Assembly (NCBI RefSeq): GCF_002591895.1
Contig: NZ_NISX01000006.1
Location: forward strand, 157,115-221,114
Reading direction: 5' to 3'
From: Lacimicrobium alkaliphilum
GTDB taxonomy: Bacteria; Pseudomonadota; Gammaproteobacteria; Enterobacterales; Alteromonadaceae
Length of the DNA stretch: 64,000 nt
The notes under the pieces are model-generated. The model did no database searches and was not told the DNA's origin. It saw only the letters and a list, made by a program, of their open reading frames with translations. Position numbers and translations under genes: made by a program. Below, one piece after another: positions 9,183 to 17,920 of this stretch. How positions within the stretch are numbered: the first letter of the stretch is position 1; each line of letters starts with the position of its first letter.

Positions 9183-10659
9183 AATAACGCTCCATTTTCT
9201 CCATTAACCCTTTAGCCACCTGTTGCGGGTTTTCGGCCGCCGTAATCGCGCTGACCATGGCGATGCCATCAACACCGCAAGCCAGCACCTTATCCACTCT
9301 TGATTGTGAGATGCCGCCGATGGCCACCGTTGGAATGGATTGCTGTAGTACCTGGTAGGCTTTAAGACGCGCCAGTCCTTGTGGGCTGGAAGGCATGTCT
9401 TTAGTGCGGGTGGCGAATATGTGCCCCAGTGCAATGTAGGATGGACACAGCCGTATCGCCCTGAGTAACTCGGCGTATCCATGAGTGGATATGCCAAGCG
9501 CCAGTCCTGCCTGTTGAATTGCGTTCAGGTCGGCGTCATAAAGATCCTCCTGACCCAGATGCACGCCAAATGCGCCGTGTTTAATGGCAAGCTGCCAGTG
9601 GTCGTTGATAAAGAGCCTGGCCTGATGATGATTGGCTAGTGCGACTGCCTGTTGAATCGCCGCCTCTGCCTCTTCATCCGGGGGCCGCTTGAGGCGCAAT
9701 TGCAATGTGGTTATTCCCCATTGCAGACATTGCTGCACCCATTCGACGGTGTCTACCACGGGATATAATCCCAGCCTGCGACTAGTAAGGGTAGCGAACC
9801 CCCGTACCGCAGGAGTAGGCTCAGGGTTTAGCTGGTACGTGGGGAAGTCAGCCAGCTTCTCCGGCCAGCCCAGATGAGCTACAGGGCCTGGCCCGCGGCC
9901 AACCGCAGCGGCTGACTTCAGCCCCTGGTTAATATAAGCACTGGCGATACAGGCGGCATCGGCAAGGGGATAGTCCAGTGCTATTGCTGTGGCTATGGCA
10001 CTGGCATAAACGCAACCGGTACCATGGCCGTGGGACGTGGCGATCCTGTCACTGGTAAGCTGCCAGCGCTGCTCCTCGCTGAAGTAATAGTCCGTACAGT
10101 GCTGCTGTTGCCAGTGCAGATGCCCGCCTTTGATCAATGCCGCAGTCACCCCGCTACTTAATAATGCGTTTGCCGCCTTTTCCATGTTGTTTTTGTTGTC
10201 CGGACGGATATCGGTCAGCCAGTTCAGCTCATCGGCATTGGGGGTGATTAAATCAAGCTGTTGCAATAAGGGAACACAGTCCCGGGCATTGATATTGCTC
10301 AGTTTTGCGCCGCTGCTTGCCTGCACCACAGGATCCCAGATTACAAAAAGAGCGGGTTGTTGTTGCCTTAGCCAGCCAATAAACTCTGCCAGTAACCGGA
10401 TTTGCCCGCTATCAGCCAACATGCCAATCTTGACCACCCGGGGCAGCATGTCGCCGGCCAGGCTGTTCAGCTGGCTGCGTAGCATATCAACAGACACCGC
10501 CTGAATACGGTCAATGCTGTGGGAGTTTTGTGCAGTAATAGCGCTGATCAGGCTACAGCCATGGCCTCCCAGACCATGGACCGTAAGCAGATCTGCCTGA
10601 ATACCGGCCCCACCGCCGCTGTCAGAGCCGCCAATACACCAGATTATCGGTTTGCCCAT
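9172..10659 (-). CDS. thiDE: bifunctional HMP(-P) kinase / thiamine-phosphate synthase (ThiD-ThiE fusion)
   Basis: Two enzymes are fused. Residues 1-260 are ThiD, which phosphorylates HMP and HMP-P. They start IIWCIGGSDSGGGAGIQADL and contain VIWDPVVQASSGAKL and the SHGHGTGCVYASAIA anion-hole motif. From about residue 285 to the end is ThiE, which couples HMP-PP to thiazole phosphate, with LYPVVDTVEWVQQ, ITTLQLRLK, ARLFINDHWQLA, GVHLGQEDL, ALGHIFATRTK and VAIGGIS. The open frame extends upstream into thiC. I chose the ATG at 10659, one base after the thiC TGA, because GGAG lies 9 bases before it and family members start at this point. Such fusions are common in Alteromonadales and some other proteobacteria. 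Confidence 0.93.
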   Translation of the reverse strand: MGKPIIWCIGGSDSGGGAGIQADLLTVHGLGGHGCSLISAITAQNSHSIDRIQAVSVDMLRSQLNSLAGDMLPRVVKIGMLADSGQIRLLAEFIGWLRQQQPALFVIWDPVVQASSGAKLSNINARDCVPLLQQLDLITPNADELNWLTDIRPDNKNNMEKAANALLSSGVTAALIKGGHLHWQQQHCTDYYFSEEQRWQLTSDRIATSHGHGTGCVYASAIATAIALDYPLADAACIASAYINQGLKSAAAVGRGPGPVAHLGWPEKLADFPTYQLNPEPTPAVRGFATLTSRRLGLYPVVDTVEWVQQCLQWGITTLQLRLKRPPDEEAEAAIQQAVALANHHQARLFINDHWQLAIKHGAFGVHLGQEDLYDADLNAIQQAGLALGISTHGYAELLRAIRLCPSYIALGHIFATRTKDMPSSPQGLARLKAYQVLQQSIPTVAIGGISQSRVDKVLACGVDGIAMVSAITAAENPQQVAKGLMEKMERYYAQ

Positions 10660-10660
10660 C

Positions 10661-12631
<1,971 letters not shown>

Positions 12632-12700
12632 TCAGGAGTGTCAGCAAGAACAACGGCCATGCAATGCACAGAATTGCGATTGGCAATAGGCCGATGCGCT

Positions 12701-13069
12701 CTTGTTTCCTACGCAGGTAGTAGAGCGCCATAGGGTTTAAAAAACGAACACCAGAGCTGCCTGAAAAAGCCTCTATCAAGGCGTGGTTGTGCAGGAATAG
12801 CGGCACTATTTCAAGCAACCAGAACGAAGAGTGAGGCTTTTTCAGGCGCTCCCTTTAGGGCGAGGCCAAAAAACGTGCATCCGGCGGCAAATTTTCTTGA
12901 TTTAGACCCACTAAACCTTCAAAAATTTGCCTTGCCTGCGCGTTTTTTGAACTCTCGCTGGTGTCGTTTATTTAAACCCTATGGCGCTCTCGCCTGATCA
13001 GGTTCAACGGATCCCGCGTTTGCGGTCTCAGCCCCAGTTGTCTAAATCAACAGGGGCACTCCGACAAGA
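12701..13069 (-). promoter_or_regulatory. TPP riboswitch (THI element) interrupted by an inserted element
   Basis: Read on the minus strand, 13069 to 12991 gives the 5' aptamer: P1 strand CTTGT (13069-13065), GGAGTGCCCCTG, then GGGGCTGAGACCGC and GTTGAACCTGATCAGG, all hallmark TPP-aptamer words. The 3' aptamer resumes at 12719 with ACCTGCGTAGGAAACAAG. Its ACAAG (12705-12701) pairs with the P1 strand, and CCTG pairs with the CAGG of the P5 arm. Between them lie 270 foreign bases (12721-12990). Without that insert the aptamer is about 99 nt, the normal size. The L5 loop, where the break lies, makes a tertiary contact in known TPP aptamers, so ligand response may be weakened. That is inference. 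The element regulates the thi operon. Confidence 0.9.
12721..12990 (-). mobile_element. MITE-like structured element, copy 1 (inside the TPP riboswitch)
   Basis: The 270-bp element is bounded by imperfect terminal inverted repeats: TAGAGCGCCATAGGGTTTAA at 12721 and, on the other strand, AGAGCGCCATAGGGTTTAAA from 12990. The TIRs continue to GAACACCAG and GACACCAG. There is no coding capacity. Two internal hairpins are visible. Hairpin I has arms at 12759-12773 and 12833-12847 (15 bp, perfect). Hairpin II has arms 12867-12875 with 12941-12949 and 12886-12895 with 12922-12931, closing a loop at 12899-12917. A relative in the opposite orientation lies at 42511-42781. Loops are conserved while stems differ yet still pair. 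The target is a TA-rich loop, and a clean target duplication is not evident. Confidence 0.85.
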
Positions 13070-13080
13070 TGTTGTCTATC

Positions 13081-13110
13081 AGTATAAGCAGTTTAACCGC
13101 TGCAATGCAA
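13081..13110 (-). promoter_or_regulatory. thi operon promoter
   Basis: On the minus strand, TTGCAT (13110-13105) and TATACT (13086-13081) are separated by 18 bp, a good sigma-70 promoter. Transcription would begin near 13074, a few bases before the P1 strand of the TPP riboswitch at 13069. That placement supports the assignment. Confidence 0.75.
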
Positions 13111-13184
13111 AGGGCTTTTTGCGCAGGTTGTAGATCGGAATTTATTCCGACAGCTAAAAGCTCTCAGCTCAAAACTCATAGTCT

Positions 13185-13350
13185 CTGAGACGCCGGGAGC
13201 GTGGAGATAAGAAAAATATTACCCTTATATCCTCTGTGGCTCTGCGGTGAAATCTTTTAACCACAAACCACAAACCACAAACCACAAACCACACGAAAGA
13301 CATGAAAAGAGCTATTCACCACAGAGACACGGAGGGCACAGAGGTTTGAG
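13185..13350. repeat. CTCTGTG/CACAGAG palindromic repeat region
   Basis: The gene-free DNA between the thi promoter and the hydrolase gene contains TCCTCTGTGGCTCTGCGGTG near 13230-13250 and the complementary CACCACAGAGACACGGAGGG from about 13318. Together they make a long imperfect inverted repeat around the AACCACA tandem array. The words match those at 42160-42399 and 63549-63610. This is likely a dispersed genomic repeat of unknown function. Confidence 0.7.
13259..13293. repeat. Tandem array of five 7-bp AACCACA units
   Basis: Five perfect head-to-tail copies of AACCACA occupy the loop of the surrounding palindromic repeat. The copy number of such short arrays is liable to change by slippage. 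No gene or recognised operator overlaps it. Confidence 0.9.
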
Positions 13351-13377
13351 CTGTTCACCGTGAATATAAAGCTATCT

Positions 13378-14643
13378 TCAGTCTTCAGTCTTCTGTCCTC
13401 TACCCATGGCATATTCCAGAGCAGTTTGCAGTAACAGGTTGGCGCCGGTTTCCACATCCTGCCAATGGGTCCATTCATCGGGGGAGTGACTGATACCGGC
13501 AACGCTGGGAACAAAAATCATTCCAGTGGGGGTGATCTTCGCCATGTATTGGGCATCATGCCCCGCACCGCTGGGCATCACTTCATAATTCAGGCCCAGT
13601 TTCTCTGCCTGATTGCAAAAGCTCTTAATCACCTTGTCGGACATCGCCTGTGGTTCAAGCCAGCTCATTTGTTCAAACTCAAACATCAGATTGTGTTTGC
13701 GAGCTATAGCTGACAATACGCGGCGACATGAGTCCGCCAGGTTGCGCATGGTCTGTGGGTCGGTATCCCGGCCAACCAGAGTAAACTCTGCTTCACCGGG
13801 TACAGTGTGTGCGTAACCGGGTTTGAGTTCTACACGGCCTACGGTCAGACGGCTCTTGTCCGATCCATCTTCGTCAATGATGCGGGGAATTTCATGGGCA
13901 AAATCTGCCAGCCCCATAAACGCATCGCTGCGCATATCCATCGGTGCGGTTCCGGCGTGGTTGGCTTCGCCAATTAGTCTGACCAGCCATTTGTACACGC
14001 CGGAAATGGCTTCTACGACGCCGATGGGTTTCTTGATCCGTTCGAGCACAGGGCCCTGTTCGATGTGCAGCTCCAGAAAGGCGTGAAAGTGTTTCGGATC
14101 AACACGGGCATCAAGGGCTTCAAAAGCTTTCAGGCCGGCTCGCTGCATTTCGTCTTTGAGAAAAACATGGGTGGCATCATGAGCATTTTCCAGCCAGTGA
14201 GGATTCAGCTCACCTACAATCGCCTGTACCCCCATCATGCCACCAAATCGTCCCTCTTCCTCTGCAAAGGCATAAACTTCCAGCGGGAATTCACATTCCA
14301 GGCCGGCATCGCGGATCACCCGCATGCACTCGAGCCCGGCCAGCACGCCCAGCGTACCGTCAAACATGCCACCTGCCGGAACAGAATCAATATGCGAACC
14401 CATGGCGACCACCGGCCCTGTTTGTCCGGCCTTCATCTTGCCAATAATATTGCCGGCCTGATCCATATGCGCACTGAACCCTTCGTCCTCAAATTTTTTA
14501 ATCAGCCAGCGTCGGGCTTCCATGTCAGCTTCGCTGAATCCGAGGCGGAATACGCCTTTGCTTTCAGGGTCATAACCTATATGAGAGAGTTCCAGCAGAT
14601 CATTCTGAAGTCTCGTTAGTTGCACGGAAATGTCCTGTTGCAT
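13378..14643 (-). CDS. M20-family Zn-dependent amidohydrolase (N-carbamoyl-L-amino-acid hydrolase / allantoate amidohydrolase type)
   Basis: The 421 residues carry the dinuclear metal site of the carbamoylase branch of M20 peptidases. Motifs are MGSHIDSVPAGGMFDGTLGV (His and Asp ligands), YAFAEEEGRFGGMMG (Glu pair), LELHIEQGPVLE, ANHAGTAPMDMRSD, and the C-terminal GISHSPDEWT (His ligand). AGHDAQYMA follows the family pattern. These enzymes remove a carbamoyl group from N-carbamoyl amino acids, beta-ureido acids or allantoate. The exact substrate is not decided by sequence. A perfect AGGAGG precedes the ATG. It is divergent from a symporter, carbamoyltransferase and AsnB gene set, which favours a ureido-type substrate. 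The last eight residues lie beyond the usual family end. Confidence 0.85.
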   Translation of the reverse strand: MQQDISVQLTRLQNDLLELSHIGYDPESKGVFRLGFSEADMEARRWLIKKFEDEGFSAHMDQAGNIIGKMKAGQTGPVVAMGSHIDSVPAGGMFDGTLGVLAGLECMRVIRDAGLECEFPLEVYAFAEEEGRFGGMMGVQAIVGELNPHWLENAHDATHVFLKDEMQRAGLKAFEALDARVDPKHFHAFLELHIEQGPVLERIKKPIGVVEAISGVYKWLVRLIGEANHAGTAPMDMRSDAFMGLADFAHEIPRIIDEDGSDKSRLTVGRVELKPGYAHTVPGEAEFTLVGRDTDPQTMRNLADSCRRVLSAIARKHNLMFEFEQMSWLEPQAMSDKVIKSFCNQAEKLGLNYEVMPSGAGHDAQYMAKITPTGMIFVPSVAGISHSPDEWTHWQDVETGANLLLQTALEYAMGRGQKTED

Positions 14644-14818
14644 AAAGCCTCCTGTTTAAAAACTGTGCGGGAGTTCCTGTGATGGTTGTCGCCCGGGTGA
14701 TTTTTGTATAGCGTGTTAACAATGTTAGCATGTTATGACAATCCATCCGGATATCTGTTCACACGAGGTAGTTTGGATATTTGAATGGGATCATGCACTT
14801 ATTACAGAGGGGCGCAGC

Positions 14819-15247
14819 ATGGGCAGGATCCTTAAGCTGGCTTTAGTGTTAGTAAGTATAACCATGTTGCCGGCCTTCGCCGTGCAGCAAATAGAATCCC
14901 GCGAGGGATATTTTGTATTGGAACTGCCTGAAGATCGAAAAACCTATGATGGTCTGGAAATCGTTGAACTGAATCAGAGTACTCAGAGCGCGGAATTTAA
15001 CAACGCCCAGCGCTTTGACATCAGTGGGCAGCAGCAGGCAACACTGTCTGGTTTCGCTGACGGGCATTACCAGGCCCGGATAACAGACAGTTCAGGCAAG
15101 AATCCGCCACAGTTAATCGCTGAAATTGAAATCAGACATCGGTCTCTGACTCAGGCGCTGGTGTTATTTGTTGTTGGTCTGGCCGCGTTTCTGTTACTGG
15201 CGATTCTGCTACTGCGGTTTAATCGCGAGGGCATCGAGCATGATTGA
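14819..15247 (+). CDS. Secreted, C-terminally membrane-anchored small protein (unknown)
   Basis: I chose the ATG at 14819 because GAGGGG lies just upstream and it begins a signal peptide (MGRILKLALVLVSITMLPAF, cleavage near AFA). The mature 120 residues contain a beta-rich region (YFVLELPEDRKTYDGLEIVE) and end with one transmembrane helix (ALVLFVVGLAAFLLLAILLL) and a short basic cytoplasmic tail. The stop overlaps the symporter start by 8 bp, so the two are translationally coupled. The protein is probably a periplasmic accessory of that transporter. I do not recognise its family. Confidence 0.7.
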   Translation: MGRILKLALVLVSITMLPAFAVQQIESREGYFVLELPEDRKTYDGLEIVELNQSTQSAEFNNAQRFDISGQQQATLSGFADGHYQARITDSSGKNPPQLIAEIEIRHRSLTQALVLFVVGLAAFLLLAILLLRFNREGIEHD

Positions 15248-16670
15248 AGCGCAATTAGACTGGTCGCTGGCACTGGCGATACTGGTAGGTTTCGGTGTGT
15301 TATGGGTGGCGTTTGGCTGGTACCTGGGGCGTGATAACCGCAGTATTGACGATTACGCCCTGGCCGGACGTAATGTCGGCTTCGCGTTTGCTACAGCGAC
15401 CGCCATGGCCACCTGGATCACCAGTAATACCACGTTAGTGGCCCCACAGCTGGCTTATCAGTTTGGCATCTGGGGAATGATCGGCTACAGCATGGCGGCA
15501 CTGGGCCTGATACTCTTCGCGCCCATGGCCCAGCGGATCAAATCGTTGATGCCCCATGGCTTTACCAGTGGAGACTTTATCCGCACCCGTTATGGTAAAA
15601 GTGCCTGGGCGATGTTTATGATTATCTCGGTATTTTATGCCATGGGCTGGCTTGTCAGCCTGGGCATGGCAGGTGGGATTCTCTTATCTTCGTTAAGTGA
15701 CCTGAGCTATCACACCGGCATGTCTGCCATCCTCATTATCTGCGTGCTTTACACTCTTTTGGGAGGCCTCAAGGCTGTTATTGCTACCGATTTCGTGCAG
15801 TCCATTCTGATTCTGACCGGCGTGGTCATCATTGCCTGGGTGTGTATTGATACGGTAGGCATTGGAGAAATTCACCAGCAAGTGAGCGATTTCCAACCAG
15901 AATTGCTTAATGTAGCTTTTCCTGCCGCCATTATGTTCCTGTTTAACAATATCTTTTTTGGAATTGGCGAGATATTTCATTCCAATGTCTGGTGGTCGCG
16001 GGCCTTTGCATTTAAAACCGGTGTGGGTAAACGGGCCTTTTTGTTGGGTGGTTTACTGTGGCTGCCGATCCCGATTGTGACCGGCTTTGTGGCGCTGGCA
16101 GCTTTGTCATTGGGTATTATTCCACCCAGTGCCGATATGGTGGGCCCGCTGGTAGCGGCGAAGCTATTGGGTAGTATTGGCGCCATATTCGTGTTTGTGG
16201 TGGTGTTTTCTGCACTGGCATCAAGTATGGACTCGTTACTGGCCGCCACCTCGGATCTCATTACTCAGGATGGCTATAAACGCCTTATTAATCCCAGGGC
16301 AGACAGCGATACTCTGCTCAAAGCCAGCAAACGCATTGTTATCGGGTTAGGGGTATTGACCTGGTTATTATGTCTGCCCAAGGTGGCGACCCTGGGGGCC
16401 TTACTCAACTTCACCGGTGCCTTTGTGGCTTCGGCTATCTGGCCTATTGTCTTTGGCCTGTATCACCCGGGCCTGACCGGTCGGTTTGCGACCGCAGCTA
16501 TGGCATTAGGCACTATTACCGGTCTCGTGCTTTACTTTGTTATTGGTTTTTATGTGGCGGCGATAAGTGCCTGCCTGATGTCTTTGGCCGTATGTTTGCT
16601 CGGTTTGTGGCTTGCCCCCGGTAAGTTCGACTGGCAAACCTTTAAGGAGCCTGACAATGTACCTGAGTGA
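15240..16670 (+). CDS. sodium:solute symporter (SSS family)
   Basis: The integral membrane protein has 476 residues and about 13 predicted helices, in the size range of PutP and PanF. It has the typical opening YLGRDNRSIDDYALAGRNVG, the second-helix segment TATAMATWITSNTTL, the SSS signature around LYTLLGGLKAVIATDFVQSI, and FSALASSMDSLLAATSDLIT near helix 8. These transporters couple solute uptake to sodium entry. The substrate is unknown. Neighbours suggest an amino acid, ureido compound or related nitrogen source. The ATG at 15240 overlaps the upstream gene, and an extended frame upstream is not needed. It lacks the extended C-terminus of sensor-linked SSS proteins. Confidence 0.88.
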   Translation: MIEAQLDWSLALAILVGFGVLWVAFGWYLGRDNRSIDDYALAGRNVGFAFATATAMATWITSNTTLVAPQLAYQFGIWGMIGYSMAALGLILFAPMAQRIKSLMPHGFTSGDFIRTRYGKSAWAMFMIISVFYAMGWLVSLGMAGGILLSSLSDLSYHTGMSAILIICVLYTLLGGLKAVIATDFVQSILILTGVVIIAWVCIDTVGIGEIHQQVSDFQPELLNVAFPAAIMFLFNNIFFGIGEIFHSNVWWSRAFAFKTGVGKRAFLLGGLLWLPIPIVTGFVALAALSLGIIPPSADMVGPLVAAKLLGSIGAIFVFVVVFSALASSMDSLLAATSDLITQDGYKRLINPRADSDTLLKASKRIVIGLGVLTWLLCLPKVATLGALLNFTGAFVASAIWPIVFGLYHPGLTGRFATAAMALGTITGLVLYFVIGFYVAAISACLMSLAVCLLGLWLAPGKFDWQTFKEPDNVPE

Positions 16671-16779
16671 GACGTTATTAACCTTACTGGTGTTAGTGGC
16701 ATGCGCTGGCGCTGCACTGGCTCCGATTATTTTATTGCTGCTGTATAAGCGCGATCTGAAGGATAAGTCGTTATGGTAG
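16657..16779 (+). CDS. 40-residue single-span membrane peptide
   Basis: The frame runs from ATG at 16657 to TAG at 16779, with an excellent AAGGAG seven bases upstream. The peptide begins MYLSETLLTLLVLVACAGAA, continues through LAPIILLLLYK and ends in a charged KRDLKDKSLW tail, giving one long transmembrane helix with a cytoplasmic basic end. It overlaps the end of the symporter gene by 14 bp and the start of the carbamoyltransferase gene by 7 bp. It is therefore coupled on both sides. Small subunits of this kind accompany several SSS transporters, so a role in the transporter is plausible but unproven. Standard annotation may miss it because of its size. Confidence 0.72.
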   Translation: MYLSETLLTLLVLVACAGAALAPIILLLLYKRDLKDKSLW

Positions 16780-17846
16780 ATCCCAAAATCGAACAGGTAG
16801 TTCAGTTCGAGCGAACCCGACCTGATGTAAGAGGTGATGCGCACCCCAAAAAATTATTGCGGGCTATTGAAGAAGATGGTGACAATCTGGCCAAGCTTTC
16901 AGATCAGCATATATTTTCGTCTGACCAGTTTGATCGGGGAACGCTGCTGCAGTTGTTCCGGCTGGCGGCTAAGTATGAAGCTAATCCGGGGCGTTTCAGT
17001 ACCTCGCTGAATGGCCAGATACTGATCTCTGCTTTTTACGAGCCCAGTACACGTACCCGTCTGTCCTTTGAGAGTGCGTGGCATCGTCTTGGTGGCGATA
17101 TTATGTCAATTACCGACAGGTCAACCACCGGTATTGCCAAGGGTGAATCCCTCGGTGATGTAGCGGAAATGTTTAATAACTATGGCGACTGTGTGGTACT
17201 GCGTGATTCACAGGAAGGTTCAGTAAAAGAAATGATGAATGCCTTGCGCATTCCCATTATAAATGCCGGGAACGGGATTGATGAGCACCCTACGCAGGCG
17301 CTGGCTGACTTGTATACCATCTTCAAGTGGCGGCCGGATCTGGTTACAGATAATCCGGGCGAACCGCTCAACTTGTGCCTGGTTGGGTTGCCATCAAAAA
17401 TGCGTACCGTGCGCAGCTTGTTAAAGCTGCTGTGTGATTTCCCGGAAGTGTTTGCCTCTGTCACTATTGTGAATGATTTCAGTCGTGAAGAAATGTTTGC
17501 ACCGGGGCAACTTGAACAACTCGAAGAGTCTGGATTGAAAATTCATACCGCCGGTGACCTGGACAAGGTATTGCCCGAGGCCGATGTGGTATACATCAAT
17601 GCCATCTCCTGGGAGGACAACTCGTTTAAGGAATATGGCAAGGTATTTCATATTGATGCCAAATCGCCATTGAAAGAAAACGCCATTGTGTTGCATCCCC
17701 TGGCGCGTGGTGAAGAACTGTGCACCAGTCTCGATGGCACAAGCCACAACTGGTATTTCTCACAGGCAAGGGGCGCCGTGTTTTTAAGAATGGCTTTGCT
17801 GACTTGTCTTGTACAGCGGGCCGAGCGGGTGCTGGACGTGATTTAA
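16773..17846 (+). CDS. Aspartate/ornithine carbamoyltransferase superfamily protein, substrate uncertain
   Basis: The 357 residues are clearly ATCase-like. The carbamoyl-phosphate motif YEPSTRTRLSFESA lies near residue 95. The 80s-loop AKGESLGDVAEMF, VVLRDSQEG, DEHPTQALADLYTIF, RTVRSLLKL and LHPLARGEEL follow in order. It is about 45 residues longer than E. coli PyrB because of an N-terminal extension. The region that binds aspartate in PyrB (TRVQKER, with Arg229 and Gln231) reads NAISWED, so the two key residues are replaced. The carbamoyl-phosphate half appears intact. It probably carbamoylates something other than, or in addition to, aspartate. It is embedded between a symporter and AsnB, not in a pyrimidine operon, and no pyrI follows. 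Confidence 0.8.
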   Translation: MVDPKIEQVVQFERTRPDVRGDAHPKKLLRAIEEDGDNLAKLSDQHIFSSDQFDRGTLLQLFRLAAKYEANPGRFSTSLNGQILISAFYEPSTRTRLSFESAWHRLGGDIMSITDRSTTGIAKGESLGDVAEMFNNYGDCVVLRDSQEGSVKEMMNALRIPIINAGNGIDEHPTQALADLYTIFKWRPDLVTDNPGEPLNLCLVGLPSKMRTVRSLLKLLCDFPEVFASVTIVNDFSREEMFAPGQLEQLEESGLKIHTAGDLDKVLPEADVVYINAISWEDNSFKEYGKVFHIDAKSPLKENAIVLHPLARGEELCTSLDGTSHNWYFSQARGAVFLRMALLTCLVQRAERVLDVI

Positions 17847-17920
17847 GGTTTTCAGCTATCACAAAGCAGAACATCCTTGCTGATAACGTATGACTGAAAA
17901 CTGACAACTTAGGAGTATTT

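Noticed and set aside
12991..13064. Possible tRNA from GGTTCAACGGATCC on the plus strand
   Set aside because: The motif is the complement-strand part of the TPP aptamer. No acceptor or anticodon arm can be formed.
13185..13350. CRISPR-like appearance of the AACCACA array and flanking repeats
   Set aside because: Units are 7 bp with no spacers, and no cas gene is in the window.
14065..14619. Plus-strand 184-codon frame inside the M20 hydrolase gene
   Set aside because: It is antisense to a conserved gene, and its composition mirrors the complementary codons.
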